DNA of 64,000 nucleotides from SKLM01 sp964542755 (GTDB lineage Bacteria > Chloroflexota > Anaerolineae > B4-G1): the NCBI GenBank assembly GCA_964542755.1, contig CAZIWL010000006.1:1-64000 (forward strand), written 5' to 3'. This document shows, one piece after another, positions 17,484-27,038 of the stretch (position 1 is the stretch's first letter; each line of letters starts with the position of its first letter). The notes below the pieces were generated by a model. The model was not told the origin of the DNA. It ran no database searches and saw only the letters and a program-made list of their open reading frames with translations. Made by a program: the position numbers and the translations under genes.

Positions 17484-20400
17484 TCAACACTCACTTTCCT
17501 TTACTCGTTCTTCTGCCGCTTCGATCGCAGGCTCACGTTCTTCAGGCTTGGACGAACAGCGCGACCGCGAAGGGGTCGTGTCAACACTCTGACCAGGTGA
17601 GACCAGTCCGCGAGCGTCCGGCTTGCGGGGTGAAGGCCGTGCGGACTGTCCGGCAGACCCTGTCAGATGTCTCCTTGGTTGATGAGTGCCCGACACGCGC
17701 GCAGGAACCCCCCTCGTCACCGCCGAGCCCCCAATGTAGCTAACGGCGCCAGCGCAGATGACCAGCCAAAGGACCATATATGGGTGGGGCATCGGGCTGT
17801 CGCCGGATGAACCTCCGATCACTGGCGCGCGTGTCGGAAACTGGTCCTGGTTTCTCAGAATCACAGGCAGGTAGGTACCATAGCCGACGCATAGGCGAAT
17901 AGCGTCCGACGCGGTGCGGGCATCGCTGTCCGTGGCAGTCACGGAGATGGTGTGCCAGCCGGCACTCAGTGTCAGGGCGGCCACTTCCTCCCCTTGCCCC
18001 AAGGGCCCGTCTTGGTCGGATGACCACGCCAGCGAAGCACCGGTGAGCGGGCCGTCCTCCAAGTCGTAGGCGGAGGCTTGGAGGAACACTACGCCCTCGG
18101 GTGCCACGACCGAGCCGGCCGGTGGCCATGCGACGTGAACCTCGGGCGGCTTCCTCGGTACGGAGAAGATGCCATCGCTTTCGTCGGTTCCAGTGTTGAT
18201 ACCATCGCTGGCCAGGACGCGGATCTTACCCTGCGTGGTACCCGCCATCGCCTCGGCGTCCAGCGTGCGATGGGTTGCCGTCAGGTTGACCTCCGCGGCG
18301 GTCCAGGTCTCTCCGCCATCGACGCTGTACTGGAGTGTGTAGATGAGAGGGTCGCCATCGACGTCGGTGCCAGTCCACGTCACATCGAGCGTGCCAGTCA
18401 GTGCTTCCTCGCCGTTGGGGTACGTCACGGTGACCGCAGGTGTGTGGGCGCTTGCCGCACGCTGGTCGAGCACCTCATCGTCGTGCAGGAGGACGACGCG
18501 CTCTGCTCCCGTTGGGAAGGGCAGCACCTGCAACCAGGATTCGCCGGGTGCATCCCCGGTTGAGCCATCGGAACGGAGTTCGATCATCTGAGGGTCGAAG
18601 TGGCGTGTGAAGAGGGCACTTCCCTCACCGTTCCTCACCTCCAGGGCGTAGGGGCCCTCGCCCACAGCGTCGTTGGATCCGGTGGGCCGGTTGTCCACGT
18701 ACGCTTCCTTGATCTCTCCCGTCCCCGCTTCCCTCTCAACCTCACCACCGATCAAGAGGTACTCGCCTTCTTGAGCATCGCTGCGCGCTGTGGCAGCCGT
18801 GGGGCCTCCAACGCGATCATAGAGAGCTTGGTATGTGTAGGGGCTCATCCACGCCGGGCCACAATAGGACATGAAGTCGTAAGTGCCCGCGGGGTCGTAC
18901 ACCTTCTGCGTGTCGGGATCGAAGCCGAACTCGCCGGTCTTGCCCTCGGCATAGGGGAAGTTGATGTCCCACGTCTTGGTCGGCGCACCGCAAGGGGCGT
19001 GGAGGCGGCCGAAGTTGTGCCCCAACTCGTGGGCCAGGGTCTGCCCACCGTACCCGATCGCCGAGCGGCCCGGCGTGTATCCGAGACCGAGGATGCCATC
19101 CCGCAGGGCGCCGTGCAGATCAGGAACAACCCCGTACCAGTGCAAGTTGTAGACCCCGGGCGGGGCTTTTGTATTGTGGGCCGCCATCCATTCGATCTTG
19201 CTCAATAGTTTGCCCCACTCGCTCAGCTTACTCAGGTCGCCATCAAAGTCCACAGTGTCACCCGTGTCTGGGAGCCAGGAATGGACATGCGGCACCGGAT
19301 AGATCTTGCGGGTGTAGTGCTTTCCGCGCGGGCCAGAGCCCTTGGGTGGCACGAGCACGGTGGGTGTGACCGTGGGCACCAGAGTCGGCGTACCGGCGGG
19401 TTTGGGACCCGGTTGCTCGATGTGGTAGCGAACACGTACGAAGACGATGTTGAGAGGGTCGCGTGTGGTGAAGGTGCGCGTGTAGACCGGGTTGTTGTTC
19501 CCGTAGTCGGACTCGGGCACGGCCTGGTCATGGTTGAGTTGAGGCTGGATGATCAGCGTGCCCTCCTCAAGATAGGCCTGCGGGATGAGGAAGTTCAGCG
19601 TGTCGAACCTATGCGTGCGCCGACTCCCTCGGGTTCGCGCCCACAACGGCCCATTCGCCGGATCCACGAACGTGGATCCTTGTGCGTTGAGCAGACGTAG
19701 ACGCGCCGTGGTACAGCAGACATCGCGCAGATTGGAACGGAAGTAGAGCCTCACCCAGGTCTTCTTGTCCGCGACCAGGTTGATGGATGGGTTGGGGTAG
19801 CCCTGAAGGCCCTGCGTGACCTCGATGCCATCAACGGTCAAGTCGACCTGCGGTGGAGTCGTACTGGTAGCCGTCGGGGTGGGGGTGGCGGTGGGCGTCG
19901 ACGTCGAGGTCGGCGTGGGCGTCGGCTCCTGGACGGTCAGGCTGATCTGGTAGCCGTCATAGGCGTCGGTTCCGGACGCGGTCTCGACTGAGAGGTAGTA
20001 CGTGCTCCGTTGGGGCAGCGTGACCGGCACGACGTAGTCAATCCGGTCGTGCTGCAGATCTGGGTGGGTGCAGGCGACTTGCACCAGACCGGCGTCATAG
20101 AGGCACATCAGAAGCGAGGTCTCCGGGGCATAGTAGGCCACCTCGGCGACGAAGCGATCATCTGCCTCCAGGTCGACGGAGAACCAGTCGCGATCACCCG
20201 GGGGGCAGATGCTCAGTCCGGATTCGCGCTCGGTGGTGTTGGCGATGCGGCCGAAATCATAGGCGTTGTCGCTGTCGTCGTTCGACTCCAGGTCATCCAG
20301 CGCGCAGTCGAACACTTGACCGGAGACATGGTACTTGGCGGCCTTGTTGAACGAGCCCCCGTAGCTCAACACGTCGGCGTATGCGGTGCCGCTGGCGGTG

Positions 20401-22586
20401 GTGGTATAGAGGATAATCTCATCTTCGGTGCCCGGGTTATTCGAGACCGCCACCGTGTTGCAACCGGGGTGATAGAGAGCCAGCGTGTAGTTCTCCGGTA
20501 GATCCGTCAGCCTGACTTCGATGGTCTTGCCCGGACCGACAGATGGGATTCTCCAATAGTCCTGGTCAGTCGGTGCGCATATGTTGCTCCACCATCCCGA
20601 ATGCGTCAGCTCCCAGCACGGGCCGCCACAGGCGTCGTTTGGCTCGAAATCGTCCGGGCAGTCGGGATAGAGGGGGGTCGGGCTGGGAGTGGTTGTGGGG
20701 GTGTGGGTCGGCGTAGGGCTGGGGGCACCCAGGGTCACCCGGAGGGCGTAGGGGTTCGAACTAGCGAGGTATTCGCCGCCGGAGCTGAAGACCTTGACGA
20801 AGTGCGTGCCGGTCTGGCCTGTGGTGAAGACGATCTGTTCATCGGTCGTCAGCGAGTTGTCCGAGAAGCCAACCTCGGGGGGACCGGCGTGGTCGTAGAG
20901 CGCTACCGCGTAGTCCACCTCCAGGTTGAAAAGGTCAACCGTCACGGTGTCTCCCGGACTGAGCGTGAAACTGAAGAAATCCACGTCCTCGGGATGGCAG
21001 ATGTAGTCGTTGAGGGTCGTACCGATGGCAAGCGGTCTGGCGGAGGCGAAGTCATCGTCCGGCAGAGCCTCGGGGCAGCCGGGCCCCGGAGTGGCGGTTG
21101 GCGAAGGCGTTGGGGAGGGCGACGGGGTGAAGGTTGGCGTGTGCGTCGGGGTGGACGTGGGCGTGTTCGTGGGGGTGGGGGTCGGCGACTGTGTGGGCGT
21201 TTCCGTAGGCGTAGGCGTCGGTTCATCGCTCAGCCTGACCAAGAGGTGGTAGGGAGTCAGCCGACTGTGGGCGCCGTCGTAACCGACGACCAGCACCCGG
21301 TAGTCGCCTGTGCGTTCAGCCGTGTGCACGGCCTGCTCAGCCGCGTAGCCGCCGAGGGCCGATCCAGCCACCTGCTCGTTCTGCGGATTGTACAGATAGA
21401 GGTCAAAGTCAGCGGGCAGATCGCCTTCCGGGCCGTAGAGATCTGCGGTGATCACTTGTCCGGCGGTGACGGTCAGTGCGAACCAGTCCTCGTCGCCGCT
21501 GGGACAGACGTAGGCCGTGTACTCAATGTCTGGCTCGATCGCCACGGCTTCCACAAAACCGTCGTTGGACTCATAATCATCCGTGGGGCAGGATGGTGTG
21601 CTGGTTGGGGAAGGGGTCGGCGTCGGCGTGTGGGTCGGAGTATGGGTTGGTGTCGGCTCCGACCCCAGGGAGACGAGCAGTCGGTAGGGCTCCATTGCGC
21701 TGTAGGCGCCTGCGTATCCCGTGACCAACACACGATAGTCGCCCGAGTGTTCCGCGAGATACGTAACTTGCTCGGGAGCAGTGTCGCCGAGGGTTGATTC
21801 GCCCACCTGCTGCTCCGATGGGCTGTAGAGATAGAGATCGAAATCGGCCGGCAGGTCACCATACAGGCCGTAGAGATTGGCAGTGATGACTTGTCCAGCA
21901 GTGAGAGAGAGACGGAACCAGTCCTCGTCGTCAGCCGGGCAGATATACGCAGTCTGCTCAGTTCCGGGAGCAATGGCGACGGCTTCCTCGAAGGAATCGT
22001 TGGCCTCGTGGTCGTCGGTGGGACAGGTAGGCGTCTCCGTGGGCGTCGGCGTGGGCGTGGGTGGGTCGTCGAGCTCGACGCGGAGCGCGCAGTCGGAGGT
22101 CTCGCTGTGCGTTCCCTCGTAACCAACGATCGTGATGCGGTACTCTCCGGTCACCACGGCCGTGTGGAGGATCTGCTCATCCGTCGTACCAGCATTCTCG
22201 GACTGGCCGAGGGGCGTCCCTTCGGGGTCATAGAGATAGAGATCGAAGTCGGCGGGGAGGCTGTAGAGATCGGCCCGAATCTGCTGACCGCCGCTAGCGC
22301 TGAACCGGAACCAGTCCTCGTCGCCGCTGGGACAGATATAGATGCCGACATAGGAGGTATCGGGCTCCATGGCGTACGCGTTCCAGAAGCTGTCGTTGGG
22401 TTCGTATCCGTCATAGGGGCAATCGCGCGGGGCTGCTATGATCGGGCCTTCGGGGGGGCCAGGGCGAGGCGCTGGCAAGGACGTGTTCTTGGCGCCAGAT
22501 GTGGCGGCAGCAGCGATGACCAGCGCGGTCGCGAGCAGTGCCACCGGGAAGAGCTTCTGCGGCGAAGTCCTAGATGGTGTGTTCAT
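17484..22586 (-). CDS. Large secreted metzincin-like protease with six PPC domains
   Basis: The 1700-residue protein begins with a signal peptide (PVALLATALVIAAAATSGA). Six bacterial pre-peptidase C-terminal-like (PPC) domains start near residues 55, 187, 332, 503, 642 and 758, each with a (D/E)xND or related opening and DEDWF-type core, joined by Thr-Pro-rich linkers. A CARDB-like region (about 910) precedes a zinc protease motif HELGHNFGRLH (1186-1196), the HExxHxxGxxH of metzincins. Two Ig-like domains follow, then YGTYLPVILRN and, unusually, a further hydrophobic segment and a basic tail. ATG 22586 starts the signal peptide and has GAGG upstream. Confidence 0.85.
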   Translation of the reverse strand: MNTPSRTSPQKLFPVALLATALVIAAAATSGAKNTSLPAPRPGPPEGPIIAAPRDCPYDGYEPNDSFWNAYAMEPDTSYVGIYICPSGDEDWFRFSASGGQQIRADLYSLPADFDLYLYDPEGTPLGQSENAGTTDEQILHTAVVTGEYRITIVGYEGTHSETSDCALRVELDDPPTPTPTPTETPTCPTDDHEANDSFEEAVAIAPGTEQTAYICPADDEDWFRLSLTAGQVITANLYGLYGDLPADFDLYLYSPSEQQVGESTLGDTAPEQVTYLAEHSGDYRVLVTGYAGAYSAMEPYRLLVSLGSEPTPTHTPTHTPTPTPSPTSTPSCPTDDYESNDGFVEAVAIEPDIEYTAYVCPSGDEDWFALTVTAGQVITADLYGPEGDLPADFDLYLYNPQNEQVAGSALGGYAAEQAVHTAERTGDYRVLVVGYDGAHSRLTPYHLLVRLSDEPTPTPTETPTQSPTPTPTNTPTSTPTHTPTFTPSPSPTPSPTATPGPGCPEALPDDDFASARPLAIGTTLNDYICHPEDVDFFSFTLSPGDTVTVDLFNLEVDYAVALYDHAGPPEVGFSDNSLTTDEQIVFTTGQTGTHFVKVFSSGGEYLASSNPYALRVTLGAPSPTPTHTPTTTPSPTPLYPDCPDDFEPNDACGGPCWELTHSGWWSNICAPTDQDYWRIPSVGPGKTIEVRLTDLPENYTLALYHPGCNTVAVSNNPGTEDEIILYTTTASGTAYADVLSYGGSFNKAAKYHVSGQVFDCALDDLESNDDSDNAYDFGRIANTTERESGLSICPPGDRDWFSVDLEADDRFVAEVAYYAPETSLLMCLYDAGLVQVACTHPDLQHDRIDYVVPVTLPQRSTYYLSVETASGTDAYDGYQISLTVQEPTPTPTSTSTPTATPTPTATSTTPPQVDLTVDGIEVTQGLQGYPNPSINLVADKKTWVRLYFRSNLRDVCCTTARLRLLNAQGSTFVDPANGPLWARTRGSRRTHRFDTLNFLIPQAYLEEGTLIIQPQLNHDQAVPESDYGNNNPVYTRTFTTRDPLNIVFVRVRYHIEQPGPKPAGTPTLVPTVTPTVLVPPKGSGPRGKHYTRKIYPVPHVHSWLPDTGDTVDFDGDLSKLSEWGKLLSKIEWMAAHNTKAPPGVYNLHWYGVVPDLHGALRDGILGLGYTPGRSAIGYGGQTLAHELGHNFGRLHAPCGAPTKTWDINFPYAEGKTGEFGFDPDTQKVYDPAGTYDFMSYCGPAWMSPYTYQALYDRVGGPTAATARSDAQEGEYLLIGGEVEREAGTGEIKEAYVDNRPTGSNDAVGEGPYALEVRNGEGSALFTRHFDPQMIELRSDGSTGDAPGESWLQVLPFPTGAERVVLLHDDEVLDQRAASAHTPAVTVTYPNGEEALTGTLDVTWTGTDVDGDPLIYTLQYSVDGGETWTAAEVNLTATHRTLDAEAMAGTTQGKIRVLASDGINTGTDESDGIFSVPRKPPEVHVAWPPAGSVVAPEGVVFLQASAYDLEDGPLTGASLAWSSDQDGPLGQGEEVAALTLSAGWHTISVTATDSDARTASDAIRLCVGYGTYLPVILRNQDQFPTRAPVIGGSSGDSPMPHPYMVLWLVICAGAVSYIGGSAVTRGVPARVSGTHQPRRHLTGSAGQSARPSPRKPDARGLVSPGQSVDTTPSRSRCSSKPEEREPAIEAAEERVKESEC

Positions 22587-22865
22587 TTCGCACCTCTTCT
22601 CATTTGCGGACTTGCTCGAGTCCCGTGTCCGAGCCCGATGTGACGGCTGTCCGGTTACGCAACCCCAACCACCGGTGCGGCTCGATGGCCGAGTGAGGGT
22701 ATTCTGTCCCAAGCCGTGTGCCTGCGCGCCAGTCAGATGCCTCCTAGCGGATCCGGCGCTAGTCGGGGCGTGTATGTCCCACTAGCTAGCCCTCAAGCGT
22801 TGAGGGTGCACGGCTTGACGCCACGTTTACCATCACCGACGGCAGTAAGCCGCGGCACCGCAGGG

Positions 22866-23300
22866 TCATTGCGCTGGTGTGACGTCGGGCATCTCGAATT
22901 CTAGCGCGTGAAGCCAGACCAGGCTGCGACCTCGATCATCTGTACCTTGGATCTCAATACGGAGTTCGACGCCGTCCCTTCGCCAGACCTGGTGCGGGAG
23001 GGTTGTCATCGCCTCCGTCGGCGCCTGTCGCCGCCAACCGTTCTCCTGGAGCCAGTGGGTGTAGAAGTCGAAGAGTTGGGGCTCGATTAGGTTCGTGGCG
23101 AAGACGCATCCTTCGTCAGGCTGAGACGCCGCCGGTTCGGCATCGTCAGGCAGGGACAGGTCGGCGGCGACCACGGTCACCTCTGAACACAGCAAGTGCT
23201 CGGCCGCAGTCGATTCCAACTGCAGGAGACGGCAGCTAGTCAGAGCGAGGGAGACTGCCCCGACAAAGGCAAGGGTTCTTTGGATGCTCGCACGTGTCAT
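22866..23300 (-). CDS. Putative lipoprotein, hypothetical
   Basis: This 144-residue protein has an N-terminal hydrophobic signal ending in a lipobox-like LTSC (Cys about residue 23), so it is probably a membrane-anchored lipoprotein. The mature part has a Cys pair (LLCSEV, GCVF) and a C-terminal region WRRDGVELRIEIQ reminiscent of a small alpha/beta fold, but I do not recognise the family. The ATG at 23300 follows GGGGGG by 3 bases. It lies between the protease gene and the solenoid gene on the same strand. A 7-bp inverted repeat (CCCTCAA-GCG-TTGAGGG, near 22791-22807) follows its stop. Confidence 0.6.
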   Translation of the reverse strand: MTRASIQRTLAFVGAVSLALTSCRLLQLESTAAEHLLCSEVTVVAADLSLPDDAEPAASQPDEGCVFATNLIEPQLFDFYTHWLQENGWRRQAPTEAMTTLPHQVWRRDGVELRIEIQGTDDRGRSLVWLHALEFEMPDVTPAQ

Positions 23301-23455
23301 TTTCCCCCCAGAGAGCTGGCTCCGGCATCCGTGTGTTGGACAGCGGAATCGGCAAATTGGGGATCATCCCCGTGATCCCCAATCCGCCCCCACTGCGTGC
23401 CGTCAGTCCGGCATGCAGCAGGACCACAACTGTGCACCCCTTACGAGCAGGCGCG

Positions 23456-26400
23456 CTACTGGAGCGTCACCATGGCCCAGATGAGCCCATCGTCGTCCTT
23501 GGCGAGGGGCTCCAACGCCTTCCCGATGGTCGTTCCCGGCGCGTAGAACGTGATGCCGCCAGCCTCCACCTGCTGCGCCGCCGCGGCCGTACCGCTGACA
23601 GATGCGGTGGAGAGGAGATCGCCGGCCTGCAGGTTCCCCGCGGACCCATCGACCTTGACCTGCGCCGGGCCCATCACCACGATGAGCATGTAGTCGCCGG
23701 GCGCGACGGGTCCGTCGGTGCTCCTGGTGCGACCCGCGGACCGGCGCTTCAGCTCGCCATCATGCTGGATCGTTTCGACGTCCTGCTCCTCGACGAAGCG
23801 GCGGTAAATGACGCCGATGACGGCGGAGCTGTTGGCGCCCTCGGCTTTCTGCACTGCGGGCACGGGCGTGCTGCCCTCGCCGAGGGCGGCGGCCATGCCG
23901 CTCGCGACCACGACATCCCCGGTCTCCAGGTTGGCGTTGCCGCCGTTTTGCGCGACGAGCATCAGCGGGCCGCTGGAAGCGATGCCTCCACCCGCGTGGA
24001 TCTTGTCTGGCGTCCAGACGCCCCACTCGCCGTCGGCAGCGGTGGTGTTGGCGTGGACTCCGACATCTCCAGCCTCCCAGACGGAGACACCGTCATAGTC
24101 AGCGCTACTGATGTAGATGCCATTGTTGCCAGCGTCGGCGATGTGAATGCCGTCCCCATCGGTCTGATCGATCTCCAGGCCGACGCCTCCGGCGCTTCCT
24201 ATGTAGACCCCGTCGTCGCCGGCACTTGTCACGTGAATGCCCTTGTCGCCGGCAGCCTTGATCTCGACGCCGTCGTCGCCGGCATCGTCGACGTACATGC
24301 CGTCGCTTCCCGCGGTACCGATATCAATGGCGCTGAAGCCGGCATTTCTCACGCCCACACCGACAGAAGCATCGATGATTTCCAGGCCCTCGCCCCCAGC
24401 TTTCCCGACGTACAGCCCGTCGTTGTCGACATAGTCGATGTTAATGCCATCCCGGCCCGCCTCCCGGATATACAGGCCATCCTGGCCCGCGTAGCCCACC
24501 CAGACTCCGATGTCGTCCACGCCGGCTATGTCGATGCCGTCTCGAGTGTCGAGCGTCCATACGTCGGTGGGCAGGGTATGGGTCAGGGCGTCTCCGGCAT
24601 CGTAGATCACAAGCCCGTCATCGGCGGCGTCAGAGACATAGACACCGTCATCTCCGGCTTCCCACACGTAGACGCCATCGTTTCCGGTCTGGCTGACGTA
24701 GAGGCCGTGGCCGTGCGCGTTCCAGACCTTGACGCCGTCGTTGCCGCTCTCCCAGATCGAGACGGCGTCATTGCCGGTGTAGCCCAGCCAGAGACCATGG
24801 TGTTGGGCTCCGGCGACCCCAATGCCGTCGTGGGTGTCCCCAAATCCGGCATCTGAGGGTGTCGTGTGGGTGGGTGCGCCGCCGGCATCCCATATCTCGA
24901 TGCCGTCATCGCCGGCGCCGATGTAGTTACCGAAGATCTCGTATCCGATCTGAAGGCCATCGTCCGTCGGTGTTTCGACGAAGAATCCGTCCTGACCCGG
25001 TGCTCGGACGTGCACGCCGTCCCCAGCCGGATAATCGACTTGGAGACCATCCTCGCCTGCTTGGTTGACGTAGAGCCCGTCATAGCCAGCGTATCCGACG
25101 AAGAGGCCGTAGCCTTTGGCCCCGGCGACATCAACTCCGTCATGCGTGTCAAAGCCGTGGATGTCCGAAGGCGTTGTATGCGTTGCAACGTCGCCAGCGT
25201 CGTAGATGTCGATGCCATCATCGTCGGCGCCGAAGACTTGGACCCCGTCCACCCCTGCCCCACTCACGTTCAACCCGTGGCGACCAGCGTTGTTGACCAG
25301 GAATGCATCGTACGTGGATGAGCTAACGAAGATGCCGTAGTTGGCCGAGGCTACCTCCAACCCATCGTCGCCGGCCGAGGCAACGTGGAGCCCGTCTTGG
25401 TCGGCGCTGCTGACGCTGAACGCCGGTCCTCCTCCACTGCTGTTGAGCGCCAGACCGGTGCCGCTGCCGGACCAGGCCTCGCCCCAGTGGTCGTGAGCGC
25501 CAGCGCTCCCGGCGTCGTCCAGGGCGCACTCCCACATCTTAGCGGTATCGTTCCACTCAGCTATCTGACCGTCGGAACAGCCTTCGGGCAAACGGTAGGC
25601 CGGGACGATGCTGAACTCAGTGGCTGCGAGGTCCAGGCCCATCCCTGCAGTGTAGGTCACGGTGTCGTCTCCATCGTCGAGGCCGTTGGGGAGATCCGTC
25701 AGGTTGGTCCAATGGACGCTAGCTGTGCCATTGCCCTGGAGATCGTTCTTCGAGTAATATCTGGAGTCGTGGTCGTGGTCGGAGCGCGCTGCTGTTGCCC
25801 CGCTGCCTGTCCCGTCGAAGTCGATGGCCAGAGTCACCTCGCCGCTGGTGCCTCCGCCGAGGAGGCCGCTGCCCGCATTGACCGCTGTGATGTCGCCCCC
25901 GCCGTCACCGGTGCCGACGTCATCGGTCTCACAATCGACGGTGCCGTCCGGGTGGATGACGCGGATGGAGGAGCCGGTGGGACACGGCTCTGTTACGCGC
26001 TCCTGGACGACGGACGTCAGGACGCTGAAGGCCCCGGCGCTCAGATCCAGCCCCGTACCGGCGGTGTAGGTGGTATCGTCGTCCCCGTCGTCGAGCCCGG
26101 TCGGCCTGTTCTCCAGGCCTGACCATGGTGCGTTCAGCGCGTAGAAGGCGTAGGGCGCGGCGCGGAGAGCAACGCGCCCGCTCAAAGCCGTGTAGCTCCC
26201 GCTCCCGGCGGGGCAGCGCACGCTGATCGCCAGATGGCGCTCGTCCCCGGGGAAGGCTCCGACGCCGAAATCCAAGTCGCTGACGGTGAAGCGCCCGTCA
26301 CCGACCGGTACATTGGTCTTCGTCTGCGTCGCGCCGATCTGGGAACCGTTCTGTGGCGCGTCGTGGAGGGTGAACTGGAAGTCGCACGTGTCGCTGACGG

Positions 26401-26584
26401 TGCTCCCGTTTCGGATCAAGTGGCCTTGATAGGTGAAACCTGAACCCAAGGGCCCGGAGGGGCCGAGCAGCCCAGCAAGCTCGGGGGTCTGAGCTTGCGC
26501 TCCGCCAGCAACCAGCACAGCGCACGTCAGGATCAGGCCGAGGCCACAGGCCGTCGCCACACCGAGCACCCTCTTCCTATTCAT
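23456..26584 (-). CDS. Secreted 10-residue-repeat solenoid protein with FTYQG N-terminal module
   Basis: The 1042-residue protein has a signal peptide (GLGLILTCAVLVAGGAQA), then an N-terminal module with FTYQG, CDFQFTLHDA, GRFTVSDLDFG and AAPYAFYALNA shared with two downstream paralogues. Residues about 390-860 are tandem 10-residue repeats of the form AGxDGxxVxx, likely a beta-solenoid. Three interruptions with a THTxPSD core recur about every 100 residues. The C-terminal domain (about 870-1042) ends IGKALEPL...VTLQ, like C-terminal domains of other large repeat-bearing surface proteins. ATG 26584 has AGGAG upstream. No catalytic motif is seen; a surface or adhesive role is inferred. Confidence 0.8.
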   Translation of the reverse strand: MNRKRVLGVATACGLGLILTCAVLVAGGAQAQTPELAGLLGPSGPLGSGFTYQGHLIRNGSTVSDTCDFQFTLHDAPQNGSQIGATQTKTNVPVGDGRFTVSDLDFGVGAFPGDERHLAISVRCPAGSGSYTALSGRVALRAAPYAFYALNAPWSGLENRPTGLDDGDDDTTYTAGTGLDLSAGAFSVLTSVVQERVTEPCPTGSSIRVIHPDGTVDCETDDVGTGDGGGDITAVNAGSGLLGGGTSGEVTLAIDFDGTGSGATAARSDHDHDSRYYSKNDLQGNGTASVHWTNLTDLPNGLDDGDDTVTYTAGMGLDLAATEFSIVPAYRLPEGCSDGQIAEWNDTAKMWECALDDAGSAGAHDHWGEAWSGSGTGLALNSSGGGPAFSVSSADQDGLHVASAGDDGLEVASANYGIFVSSSTYDAFLVNNAGRHGLNVSGAGVDGVQVFGADDDGIDIYDAGDVATHTTPSDIHGFDTHDGVDVAGAKGYGLFVGYAGYDGLYVNQAGEDGLQVDYPAGDGVHVRAPGQDGFFVETPTDDGLQIGYEIFGNYIGAGDDGIEIWDAGGAPTHTTPSDAGFGDTHDGIGVAGAQHHGLWLGYTGNDAVSIWESGNDGVKVWNAHGHGLYVSQTGNDGVYVWEAGDDGVYVSDAADDGLVIYDAGDALTHTLPTDVWTLDTRDGIDIAGVDDIGVWVGYAGQDGLYIREAGRDGINIDYVDNDGLYVGKAGGEGLEIIDASVGVGVRNAGFSAIDIGTAGSDGMYVDDAGDDGVEIKAAGDKGIHVTSAGDDGVYIGSAGGVGLEIDQTDGDGIHIADAGNNGIYISSADYDGVSVWEAGDVGVHANTTAADGEWGVWTPDKIHAGGGIASSGPLMLVAQNGGNANLETGDVVVASGMAAALGEGSTPVPAVQKAEGANSSAVIGVIYRRFVEEQDVETIQHDGELKRRSAGRTRSTDGPVAPGDYMLIVVMGPAQVKVDGSAGNLQAGDLLSTASVSGTAAAAQQVEAGGITFYAPGTTIGKALEPLAKDDDGLIWAMVTLQ
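24040..25410 (-). repeat. Tandem 30-bp coding repeats (10-residue solenoid units)
   Basis: The encoded units follow A-G-x-D-G-hydrophobic-x-hydrophobic-x-x without gaps for long stretches, for example AGSDGMYVDD, AGDDGVEIKA and AGDKGIHVTS in direct succession. Units containing THTTPSD or THTLPTD recur near 25170, 24860 and 24575, about 300 bp apart, giving a higher-order repeat. The sequence varies at the nucleotide level, so this is an old, protein-level repeat. Confidence 0.85.
25790..26584 (-). repeat. Duplicated 5' segment of FTYQG gene, copy B
   Basis: This segment matches 29877-30671 at a constant offset of 4087 bp. From about 25809 to 26418 I see no mismatch by eye, whereas the signal-peptide region on one side and the sequence past about residue 265 on the other have diverged. 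That pattern suggests gene conversion or recent homogenisation rather than a simple recent duplication. Confidence 0.85.
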
Positions 26585-26622
26585 CTCGGCGTCTCCTCTG
26601 TCTGAGTGTCAATCCGTTACGG

Positions 26623-26656
26623 TGGGTGGACGCCCAGGCTACTGAGCGTCCACCCA
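26623..26656. terminator. 11-bp perfect inverted repeat upstream of the solenoid gene
   Basis: TGGGTGGACGC (26623-26633) pairs with GCGTCCACCCA (26646-26656) around a 12-base loop. It lies about 40 bases before the start codon at 26584, exactly where another inverted repeat with a different sequence precedes the paralogue at 30671. There is no T tract. Confidence 0.5.
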
Positions 26657-26729
26657 TCCCGGGTCCCCGCCCCAGAGCGAGCGCACACCTTCGTGGCGCT
26701 ACACCAGGGGTTCGCGTCAGCTCTTCACA

Positions 26730-26960
26730 ACGTAGGCTAGCAATGTGCTCGTCCAAGGCGGCTTTGGTTGTCACCGTTGCGCGGACCGTGTCTGTCTAGG
26801 CCCGTCCCTGGGCCAAGGTGCAGTTCCAGACCTTCGCCAACACGTCGTAGTCCCGCACCATGGCAAACGTGTGTTCCAGGGGCGTGATCAATGGGTCGTC
26901 GCTGCCAGTGGATGCAGCGTGGTTCAAGTCGTTGCACTCGATCGAGTTGGCATTGCGCCT
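26730..26960 (-). pseudogene. Remnant of a PKD/LPxV protein gene
   Basis: The minus strand encodes DPLITPLEHTFAMVRDYDVLAKVWNCTLAQGRA, then an in-frame TAG, then TDTVRATVTTKAALDEHI. This aligns with the C-terminus of the intact gene at 30802-31398, which has a lysine codon at the stop position. The final LPMVMKN-type ending is lost and no start region is recognisable. It lies exactly 4087 bp from the intact copy, so it belongs to the same tandem duplication. Confidence 0.85.
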
Positions 26961-27038
26961 TCTGGCGATGCTTCGGCCTCCGGAGGCGCTGCCCGGCCCA
27001 GCTGGGCCCCGGATGCTCTGCAACCTAGCGGCCATAGG

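Noticed and set aside
20601..21797. Plus-strand frame rich in Gly/Val opposite the protease gene
   Set aside because: It mirrors the Thr-Pro linkers and PPC repeats on the minus strand; no independent evidence.
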